A stretch of DNA of 37,615 nt. Source: Rhodospirillaceae bacterium (GTDB taxonomy: Bacteria > Pseudomonadota > Alphaproteobacteria > TMED109). Made by a program: the position numbers and the translations under genes. The first letter of the stretch is position 1. Each line of letters starts with the position of its first letter. The notes beneath the pieces are model-generated. The model did no database searches, was not told where the DNA came from, and saw only the letters and a program-made list of their open reading frames with translations. Positions 8,307 to 14,158 of the stretch are shown piece by piece. The stretch is from NCBI GenBank assembly GCA_902615805.1, contig CACMQH010000010.1, positions 1 through 37,615 of the forward strand, read 5' to 3'.

Positions 8307-8464
8307 AGCTCTAAAGGTATCAGAAATTCTGGTATTAATAAAACTATTAATAATAATATAAGTAAAGCAACAATAAAAAAAACTTTATTTGCTCTATAAA
8401 TATAAACTAAAACTCCACCTATAATTAGAGTTATAAGTAAATGAACTACTATATTAGGATTCAT
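8282..8464 (-). CDS. Small hydrophobic membrane protein (60 aa)
   Basis: A 60-aa frame is almost entirely membrane segments: one helix near residues 5-22 (VVHLLITLIIGGVLVYIY) and a second at about 28-50, rich in Leu, Ile and Val. No clear Shine-Dalgarno sequence is seen before ATG 8464. It lies 11 bp after a TPR miniprotein gene and overlaps the next gene by 25 bp, which suggests an operon. Function unknown. Because AT-rich DNA readily encodes such peptides by chance, confidence is moderate. Confidence 0.5.
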   Translation of the reverse strand: MNPNIVVHLLITLIIGGVLVYIYRANKVFFIVALLILLLIVLLIPEFLIPLELWEYLLKN

Positions 8465-8475
8465 TTAAAATTTCG

Positions 8476-8631
8476 CTATATTATATACTTTAATTCTTTC
8501 AATTCTTTTTTTGCAAGATTATGATTAGGTTGAATGCTTAGCAAATTTTCATATAATGATTTTGCTTCTTTAGTATAACCTAATTTTAAAATTGCTCTTG
8601 CCAACAATAAAGTTTTTTCTATATCTAGCAT
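8476..8631 (-). CDS. Single-repeat TPR miniprotein (51 aa)
   Basis: A 51-codon frame starts at ATG 8631 behind a very strong ribosome binding site (AAAGGAGG). The product is one TPR-like helical hairpin: ILKLGYTKEAKSLYENLLSI then QPNHNLAKKELKEL. The Gly-Tyr, Ala and Pro-Asn positions agree with the TPR consensus. One TPR is rarely stable alone, so it may dimerise or bind the larger exported TPR protein two genes downstream, but it has no signal peptide. It is the first gene after the metY terminator and probably the first gene of the 8631-6549 transcript. Confidence 0.65.
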   Translation of the reverse strand: MLDIEKTLLLARAILKLGYTKEAKSLYENLLSIQPNHNLAKKELKELKYII

Positions 8632-8677
8632 AATTTACCTCCTTTAGTTAATGAAGCAAATTTAATGCCATTCTTAT

Positions 8678-8710
8678 AAAAAAAGAGGGTATTTTTAACC
8701 CTCTTTTTTT
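8678..8710 (-). terminator. Rho-independent terminator after metY
   Basis: A 13-bp perfect stem (AAAAAAAGAGGGT with ACCCTCTTTTTTT) encloses a 7-nt loop. Its core is the six GC-containing pairs GAGGGT/ACCCTC, and it has a T-run on the exit side of either strand. It begins 12 bp beyond the metY stop on the minus strand and separates metY from the small-gene cluster. Confidence 0.9.
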
Positions 8711-8721
8711 ATTTATAATTT

Positions 8722-10005
8722 CTATATTGAGTTTAAAGCATTATCTAAATCACCAATTATATCATCTATGTGCTCAATGCCTATAGAAAGCCTAATATAA
8801 TTGTCAAAAACACCAGCTTTTTCTTGGTCCTCTTTACTTAGTTGGGAGTGAGTAGTAGATGAAGGGTGTATAGCTAAGCTTCTAACATCTCCAATATTTG
8901 CTACATGATAAAATAATTTTAGTTTATCAATAAATGTCTTACATGCTTTATAGCCCTTATCTATATGAAAGCCAATTAAATTACCATATAAATTTTTGTT
9001 AAAATATTTTTTATTTTTATTATTGTTATTAGGATAAATAACTTTAGATACATTTTTTTGATTTTCTAAAAACTCTGAAACTTTGGTAGCATTCTGAGAC
9101 TGTCTTTCAATTCTTAAAGGTAGTGTTTCAATTCCTTGTATGAATTGAAATGCATTAAAAGGGCTCATAGCTGAACCTAAATCTCTTAATAGTGTTGTTC
9201 TAGCTTTAAGTATGTAAGCTATAGGTCCTAATGGTTTAACCGCCTCTGTCCAAACGACTCCATGATAACTTGGATCAGAGTTATTCAAAGCAGGTTGTTG
9301 ATCTTTAAATTTTTCCCAAGCAAATTTTCCACTATCTACTATTATTCCTCCAATAGCACTTCCTTGTCCTCCTATGTATTTAGTTGTAGAATGAATTATT
9401 ATAGCTGCACCAAACTGAAAAGGTTTACATATATAGGGTGCAGCTGTATTATCTAAAATTAACGGGATACCGATTTTTTGTCCTATTTTAGCTACCTCTT
9501 CAATAGGAAAGATATTTAATTTTGGATTTGGTAGTGTTTCACCAAAATAAGCTCTTGTCTTATTATCAGAAGCTTTTTTAAAAGCACTAGGATCACTTGG
9601 GTCAACAAATCTAACTTCAATACCTTGATCTTTTAATGTATTGGCAAATAAATTCCAAGTTCCACCATAGATGTCTGTTGAACTTACTATGTTATCGCCA
9701 TTTCTAGCAATATTTTGAATAGCTAATGCTGATGCAGATTGTCCTGAGGATACTGCTAAAGCTGCGACTCCACCTTCAAATGCTGCGACTCTTTTTTCTA
9801 AAACATCACATGTTGGATTCATTATCCTTGTATATATGTTGCCTAACTCTTTTAAAGCAAACAAATTTTCAGCATGTTGCGCATTGTTAAATTGGTAGGA
9901 AGTAGTTTGATGTATAGGTACAGCAACAGAATTAGTGCTTGGATCAGCACGCCACCCGGCATGTACTACTTGTGTTTCTTCATTTGTAAAATTTGAATTT
10001 GACAT
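8722..10005 (-). CDS. metY: O-acetylhomoserine sulfhydrylase MetY (Cys/Met metabolism PLP enzyme)
   Basis: This 427-aa PLP enzyme makes homocysteine from O-acetylhomoserine and sulfide (or methionine from methanethiol) in the cytoplasm. Seen in the sequence: TTSYQF and YTRIMNPT near the N-terminus (phosphate and cofactor contacts), SSGQSA, LDNTAAPYICKPF with the PLP-binding Asp, and HSTTKYIGG with the Schiff-base Lys. C-terminal RLSIGIEHIDDIIGDL is typical of the family. ATG 10005 is chosen over an upstream ATG at 10038 because AAAAGGAG lies directly before it. The SAM-II riboswitch upstream supports the methionine-pathway call. MetZ-type O-succinylhomoserine sulfhydrylase is less likely given the length. 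Confidence 0.93.
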   Translation of the reverse strand: MSNSNFTNEETQVVHAGWRADPSTNSVAVPIHQTTSYQFNNAQHAENLFALKELGNIYTRIMNPTCDVLEKRVAAFEGGVAALAVSSGQSASALAIQNIARNGDNIVSSTDIYGGTWNLFANTLKDQGIEVRFVDPSDPSAFKKASDNKTRAYFGETLPNPKLNIFPIEEVAKIGQKIGIPLILDNTAAPYICKPFQFGAAIIIHSTTKYIGGQGSAIGGIIVDSGKFAWEKFKDQQPALNNSDPSYHGVVWTEAVKPLGPIAYILKARTTLLRDLGSAMSPFNAFQFIQGIETLPLRIERQSQNATKVSEFLENQKNVSKVIYPNNNNKNKKYFNKNLYGNLIGFHIDKGYKACKTFIDKLKLFYHVANIGDVRSLAIHPSSTTHSQLSKEDQEKAGVFDNYIRLSIGIEHIDDIIGDLDNALNSI

Positions 10006-10036
10006 ATTATCTCCTTTTCTGTTTATGCTCCAGAAC

Positions 10037-10079
10037 AAAAAAAATAATACTGTTAGATGTTTACCTCTTTAGCAGTATT
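10037..10079 (-). terminator. Possible terminator or expression platform behind the SAM-II aptamer
   Basis: On the minus strand AATACTG (10079-10073) can pair with CAGTATT (10052-10046) across a 20-nt loop, followed by A and eight T residues (10044-10037). The stem is weak (7 bp, two GC pairs) but the T-run is clean. It overlaps the 3' part of the aptamer, so it cannot form together with the SAM-bound pseudoknot. Whether it terminates in vivo is uncertain. Confidence 0.4.
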
Positions 10080-10117
10080 TATAATGCGCTCGCAAGCTGG
10101 AGCTCAAATCAGCGCAA
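10063..10117 (-). promoter_or_regulatory. SAM-II riboswitch aptamer (metA motif) in the metY leader
   Basis: Read on the minus strand, the leader contains GCGCTGATTT, a loop, TTGCGAGCGC, then ATTATAAATACTGCTAAAGAGG. This matches the SAM-II aptamer as I know it: the P1 hairpin (TGCGCT 10116-10111 with AGCGCA 10090-10085), the AUAAAU connector and the GCUAAA-purine 3' segment. A pseudoknot is possible between loop bases CUC and AGC and the downstream GAG and GCU. SAM-II is common in alphaproteobacteria upstream of metA, metX, metY and metZ genes, which agrees with the gene here. Binding of S-adenosylmethionine is expected to repress expression. Confidence 0.9.
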
Positions 10118-10162
10118 AACATAATCTATTTATTTTTTTAAAAAAGTCAATATGTTTATTAT

Positions 10163-11206
10163 ATGAACGTAGCATTTATTTATAATGATATATATAGAAA
10201 TTCACTTTTTGGCGAAAACCATCCTATCACAGAGAAGAGAATTTCTAATGTTTATGACTTATCCAAGATAATTGGTTTTAAGAATGTAAAATACTATAAA
10301 AGTTCTATAGCTAGTGTTAAAGAATTATCTATTTTTCATGATAAAGATTATATAACTGCCTTATATCAGGCTGAAAAAAAACAAAAAGTTACTTTGGAAA
10401 ATATGAAAAAATTTAATATAGGTACTACAAGCAATCCCATATTTAAAGAAATGTACAGGAGGCATGCTGTTGCAACTGGAAGTTTAATATTAGGATCTGA
10501 TTTAATACTTAATAAAAAATTTAACTACATCTTTTCTCCTGGATCGGGAGCTCACCATGGAAAAAAAAATAAAGCATCAGGTTTTTGTTATTTTAATGAT
10601 ATAGCTACATGTATTTTATATCTAAAAAAAAATAATATTAAAAAAATAGTTTACTTCGATATGGATGCTCATTATGGAGATGGAGTTATGGAGTATTTTA
10701 AATTTAGTGAGGATATTCTGACTATTTCAATACATCAAAAAAACCTTTGGCCAAGGAATGGTGATTATTTTTATGAAGATAATTTTATAAGCTTTCCTGT
10801 AGAGGAAGGATTTAATGACACTAAATTTAAAGATATTTTTGAAAAAAAAATAGAAATGAAAATAAAACAATTTAAACCTGAAGTAGCAATTTTACAAATG
10901 GGAGCAGATTGTTTAATTGATGACCATATGTCAAAACTATGTTTGACTAATAATTCTATGAAATTCACTATTGAAAAGTTTAAAAATTTATCAAAAAATA
11001 TAATAGTTATGGGAGGTGGTGGATACAATCCTTGGATAACTCTTAGAGCATGGATATATAATTTGGCAACTTTAGCAAATGAAGATAGTAAATTAAATTT
11101 GAATAGTAAAGGCAAAGATTTTTTGAAAAATATTAAATGGAAAAAAAAACCAAAACAAAATTGGCTAAATGAAATTACTGATTTACCAAATATTTTTAGT
11201 CTTTAG
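10163..11206 (+). CDS. Histone deacetylase family (AcuC-like) deacetylase
   Basis: The 347-aa protein is a zinc-dependent class I/II-type deacetylase. Catalytic features visible: paired His H131-H132 in GSGAHHGKK, the zinc ligands D168 and H170 in FDMDAHYGDG, the third ligand probably D254 in GADCLIDDHM, and the Tyr of MGGGGYNPW. Bacterial members deacetylate protein lysines (AcuC acting on acetyl-CoA synthetase), polyamines or other small acetyl compounds; the substrate here cannot be told. The third zinc-ligand block (IDDHM instead of the usual AGDPL) is divergent. It is divergent from metY and its riboswitch leader, and may share the roughly 45-bp promoter zone. Confidence 0.9.
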   Translation: MNVAFIYNDIYRNSLFGENHPITEKRISNVYDLSKIIGFKNVKYYKSSIASVKELSIFHDKDYITALYQAEKKQKVTLENMKKFNIGTTSNPIFKEMYRRHAVATGSLILGSDLILNKKFNYIFSPGSGAHHGKKNKASGFCYFNDIATCILYLKKNNIKKIVYFDMDAHYGDGVMEYFKFSEDILTISIHQKNLWPRNGDYFYEDNFISFPVEEGFNDTKFKDIFEKKIEMKIKQFKPEVAILQMGADCLIDDHMSKLCLTNNSMKFTIEKFKNLSKNIIVMGGGGYNPWITLRAWIYNLATLANEDSKLNLNSKGKDFLKNIKWKKKPKQNWLNEITDLPNIFSL

Positions 11207-11210
11207 TAAA

Positions 11211-11291
11211 ATGAAGGGGTGTTTACTATATTTAATTTATCCATTAATTATCATAACAATTTTAATTCTACTTTATCTAATTTTTATTTAA
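11211..11291 (+). CDS. Possible 26-aa single-helix membrane peptide
   Basis: A 26-codon frame starting MKGCLLYLIY and otherwise hydrophobic fits exactly between the deacetylase stop (5 bp upstream) and the EamA start (2 bp downstream). No ribosome binding site is seen. In AT-rich DNA, short runs of Ile and Leu codons arise easily, so it may be only leader sequence. Confidence 0.25.
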   Translation: MKGCLLYLIYPLIIITILILLYLIFI

Positions 11292-11292
11292 T

Positions 11293-12196
11293 ATGGGTAT
11301 ATTATTAGCTATATTTTCGGCTTTTTTATGGTCTTTATTTGATGTGGTTAGAAAAAAAGGCTGTAGAAAATAATTCGGCATTACAAGTTATATTTATAAT
11401 TATTTTATCTCAATTTTTCTTCTTCTCTTGTTTATTGGTGATATCTAATTTGCAAATTAATTTACGTGCTTATTTTTTGATTGGTGTATGTTTAGTTATT
11501 TTAAATGTTTTATCTCTTTATTTATTTTTATTAGTATTAAAGTCAGGAAAAATTAGTATTTATATTCCAATGCTTAGTTTTACACCTTTTTTTTCAGCAA
11601 TATACTCAAAGTTAATTTTGAATGAAGAATTAGTATTTATACAATATATAGGTATGCTTTTTATAGTAGTAGGGTCATTAACTTTACATAGTTCACAATT
11701 TAATTCTCAAACAAAATTATCAATTAATTATAATTATTTAAATAATAAAAATTTATTATATATATTGATAGTTTCACTTATTTGGAGTTTAACTCCTGTT
11801 TTAGATAAGGAATGTTTAAAATATACTGGTGTATATCTACATGGTTTTTTACAGTCTTGTGGTATGTTGTTTTTATTTCCATTAATACTTTTGAATAGCA
11901 ATAAATATAAATCTACTTTAATGAAAAAGATGGATTATGATTTTATATTTTTCTTAATTATAATATTAGGGTTTTTAACTGCATTTATACAATTAATGGC
12001 TTTACAATATGTTTTTGTTGCGGAGTTAGAGTCTCTAAAAAGAGGAATAGGTATTGTTTTGTCTTTAGTTTTTGGTTATTTCATATTTAAAGAAGAAGTT
12101 AATCTAAAAAAATTATTTTCCGTAATAATTATTATATGCGGGGTAAATTTTATTATTAATTTTACAATATTTACAAATTTACAAAAAATAATGTAA
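11293..12196 (+). CDS. EamA-family (DMT) transporter with an apparent +1 frameshift at an A7 run
   Basis: The downstream frame encodes nine or so membrane helices of a drug/metabolite (EamA) permease, with the C-terminal half repeating the fold (LIVSLIWSLTPVLDKE, LKRGIGIVLSLVFGYFIFKE). Its natural N-terminus, MGILLAIFSAFLWSLFDVV, is read from ATG 11293 in a different frame. The frames join at seven A residues (11352-11358); removing one A gives a continuous 300-aa protein, the usual family length. The short in-frame ATG at 11339 would delete most of helix 1. The gene is therefore a fresh pseudogene, a homopolymer sequence error, or rescued by slippage. The transported substrate is unknown. 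Confidence 0.75.
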
Positions 12197-12326
12197 ACTT
12201 ATTTAACTAAGAAAACCTTTATTTATTGTATTTTATTCATATTTGGTATAAATATTGTAAAATTTGTTATATTATTATAATATTATTTTGATATTGTATT
12301 AAAATAAATCATTAAAAGGAAAAAAT

Positions 12327-12608
12327 ATGAAATATTTAAAGATCTTTGTTATTTTGGTTACCTTATTATTTACAAATCTCTTATTAGCTTGCAACGAAGA
12401 TGTTAATGACAAAAGTAAAAGTGAGATTTCAATATGGTTAGGAGACAATTCCTTGTTTTCTAAGGCTTACAAAGATGGAAAATGTGTATTGGATAAAGCT
12501 TTGGTAAATATTCCTATTGAACAAAGGAAGGTTATAGCTAATTTAATAGCTAAGTCCTATGGTATAGAAGCTAAGAAACTAAAGGAACTATCAAATTACA
12601 ATTATTAA
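12327..12608 (+). CDS. Small predicted lipoprotein
   Basis: The 93-aa product has a basic start and hydrophobic signal ending in a lipobox-like LLLAC (Cys at about 22), so lipidation is likely. The mature part is short and polar: it contains SIWLGDNSLFSKAYKDGKC and two helices with Lys/Ala. An AAAAGGA site precedes the ATG. The next gene, three bases on, encodes an anchored protein, so the two may work together. Family not recognised. Confidence 0.65.
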   Translation: MKYLKIFVILVTLLFTNLLLACNEDVNDKSKSEISIWLGDNSLFSKAYKDGKCVLDKALVNIPIEQRKVIANLIAKSYGIEAKKLKELSNYNY

Positions 12609-12611
12609 TTT

Positions 12612-13028
12612 TTGAGATATACTTATTCATTAAGTATGGTTTATAAATTTATATTCTCATTGGTAGCTATATTACTAATAATTTACATAGTAGTACAATT
12701 ATTAGAAATTGAAAAAGAGAAGAACGAAATTATAAAAGTTCAAATTACCTTAGATAACAAATGTGAATTTTTTGATAAAGTTTTTATGGTAAAAGCGATT
12801 CCATCTGGAAAGGTAGCAAGATTTATAGATAAGAAGGCTGAAATGTTCCTAAAAAGGTCTAGTAAGGTTCAGCTAGTGGTTAGTGATGAATTTCCAGGCT
12901 TTCATTTTACAAGCATTCCTGTAGATGTAAATTACAACACTAAATTAGTGGCGGATTGTTCAAATTCTGAAAGATTGGATAATATTTTTGAATCTTTGAA
13001 AAATCAATTTAACAAAGATACTAATTAA
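12612..13028 (+). CDS. Membrane-anchored hypothetical protein
   Basis: The 138-aa protein has one N-terminal membrane helix (about 11-29, IFSLVAILLIIYIVVQLLEI) and a C-terminal domain of about 105 residues with beta-like segments (IIKVQITLDNKCEFF, SSKVQLVVSDEF, PVDVNYNTKLV). It probably faces the periplasm. Two Cys residues in that domain could form a disulfide. The start is TTG 12612, three bases after the previous gene, or ATG 12636, which would keep the helix. Neither has a good ribosome binding site. Unknown function. Confidence 0.6.
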   Translation: MRYTYSLSMVYKFIFSLVAILLIIYIVVQLLEIEKEKNEIIKVQITLDNKCEFFDKVFMVKAIPSGKVARFIDKKAEMFLKRSSKVQLVVSDEFPGFHFTSIPVDVNYNTKLVADCSNSERLDNIFESLKNQFNKDTN

Positions 13029-13249
13029 TTTATTTTATATTTCTTATTTGACAAAATACATTTTGTTAAACTATTTGAAACGCTACAAACATAAATTTTT
13101 CTTGATTTACTCACAACTAATGTAGCCTCATTTGTAGAATAGAGTTTACTCTCTAAAATTTTTCCATTTTTAATTATGTTCATATCTGAGAATGCATTAG
13201 AGATTACAAGGTAGAATATGTTAATTATAATAATAAAATATTTTAACAT
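13025..13249 (-). CDS. Small exported protein (hypothetical)
   Basis: A 74-aa frame has a convincing signal peptide (MLKYFIIIINIFYLVISNAFS) followed by a roughly 50-residue mature part with two Cys (YVCSVSNSLTKC) suitable for a disulfide. It contains beta-like LYSTNEATLVVSKSRKIYV. No Shine-Dalgarno sequence is visible. Its 3' end overlaps the convergent gene by 4 bp. Unknown function. Confidence 0.5.
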   Translation of the reverse strand: MLKYFIIIINIFYLVISNAFSDMNIIKNGKILESKLYSTNEATLVVSKSRKIYVCSVSNSLTKCILSNKKYKIN

Positions 13250-13280
13250 ACTATATATAGTATATACATAGTTTTATATT

Positions 13281-13454
13281 TCAAGATTTATTTGTTATCT
13301 TAACATAAAATTTCTTGCCTTTATATTTGATATGGTGGTGGGCAACTTTGTTTTCTATAATTTGATCAAGATGAATAATATCATTTTTAAGTGGCCCGTA
13401 TTCTAAGGCTTTCATAATAACGTACCAAACTTTATATAAATCATAATTATCCAT
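13281..13454 (-). CDS. Small basic hypothetical protein (57 aa)
   Basis: The 57-codon frame from ATG 13454 encodes a soluble basic protein starting MDNYDLYKVWYVIMKALEYG, with a His triplet (KVAHHHIKYKGKKFYVKI) near the end. The mix of residues, with charged and aromatic side chains evenly spread, looks like a real folded protein and not random AT-rich translation. No ribosome binding site is evident. It lies 54 bp downstream of psiE on the same strand. Family unknown. Confidence 0.5.
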   Translation of the reverse strand: MDNYDLYKVWYVIMKALEYGPLKNDIIHLDQIIENKVAHHHIKYKGKKFYVKITNKS

Positions 13455-13508
13455 AGAAATAATTATAAAGATTCATATAAAAAATATCAAGAACAAATAT
13501 AGAACAAA

Positions 13509-13940
13509 TTATTTTTTATCAGTACTGGAAGGATAATTATGAGAGGCATACCTTAGTATAAATATACCTATTGCTAGCAAAACTATACCTCCACAAATAA
13601 TTAAAATCTCATAATCAATTTGTCCTGTAGGTGAATTATGCCATTCATTTAAATATTCTAATAACATTCTAGTTAATGCAGTAATAGCGACATAAATTAA
13701 AAACCTTACCGGCATATGATCAGTTTTAAAATATATGCCTACTATTGCTCCTAATTCAAGATATATAAATAACAATAAAATATCTTCAATACTTGCGGAG
13801 GTTTTTTCTGACAGGTCTAAAAAGGTAAAAAATGCTGACCAAACAATTGCAGAACCGATTGCAAATAAAGCCAGATAATGAAAAGCTCTTACTAGAAAGT
13901 TACCAACCTGGTTAGCTTTTTTTTCAATATTATTTTCCAT
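13509..13940 (-). CDS. psiE: PsiE-like membrane protein
   Basis: The 143-aa protein has four predicted membrane helices and the central signature of the phosphate-starvation-inducible PsiE family, LLLFIYLELGAIVGIYFKT then HMPVRFLIYVAITALTR. The family is known from E. coli as a phosphate-starvation gene; its biochemical role is not established. The start is taken as ATG 13940, one codon after a TTG. It is divergent from the ScfR-like gene across a structured 218-bp gap. Confidence 0.85.
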   Translation of the reverse strand: MENNIEKKANQVGNFLVRAFHYLALFAIGSAIVWSAFFTFLDLSEKTSASIEDILLLFIYLELGAIVGIYFKTDHMPVRFLIYVAITALTRMLLEYLNEWHNSPTGQIDYEILIICGGIVLLAIGIFILRYASHNYPSSTDKK

Positions 13941-13980
13941 CAAATAACATTATGCAGATTTAATTTATTTTTAAAAGAAA

Positions 13981-14041
13981 AGAGTTTAGTAATTGTGAAT
14001 ATTGTTACTAGGGAGGAGTAATGATATAATTACTAAACTCT
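13981..14041. repeat. 14-bp perfect inverted repeat with nested hairpin, possible small RNA
   Basis: AGAGTTTAGTAATT (13981-13994) is matched exactly by AATTACTAAACTCT (14028-14041). The 33-bp interior holds a second stem, TTACT with AGTAA, closing a purine/pyrimidine loop. The + strand loop reads AGGGAGG and the minus strand loop CCTCCCT. T-rich sequence follows the outer stem on both strands (ATTTTTG on +, TTTCTTTT on -), so either strand could end a transcript here. It may be a bidirectional terminator, a small RNA or a mobile palindromic repeat. Confidence 0.7.
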
Positions 14042-14122
14042 ATTTTTGTATAATAGTAAATTTTTTTACAATAATCAAGTAAAAAGTTTGAATATTAAGT
14101 AATTTTTTGTTAATAATTATAT

Positions 14123-14158
14123 TGTAAAATTTTGTAAAAATGTAAATTATTGTAAATT
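14123..14158 (+). promoter_or_regulatory. TGTAAA direct repeats at the ScfR-like start, possible operator
   Basis: TGTAAA occurs at 14123, 14133, 14141 and 14151, spaced 10, 8 and 10 bp, with the last copy ending two bases before the start codon. ScfR/PccR-type regulators are reported to recognise TTTGCAAA-type sites, and (T)TTGTAAA is an AT-shifted version of that half-site. The position suggests autoregulation; there is no Shine-Dalgarno sequence, so the message may be leaderless. Confidence 0.4.

Noticed and set aside
10005-10062. A second tandem SAM aptamer (SAM-V type) close to the metY start
   Set aside because: Tandem SAM-II/SAM-V leaders are known from marine bacteria, but I could not find a convincing SAM-V pattern in this short interval.
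14011-14028. GGGAGGAG followed by ATG ATA TAA (a two-codon ORF) in the intergenic palindrome
   Set aside because: Two codons are not a gene; the purine stretch is better explained as the loop of the nested hairpin.
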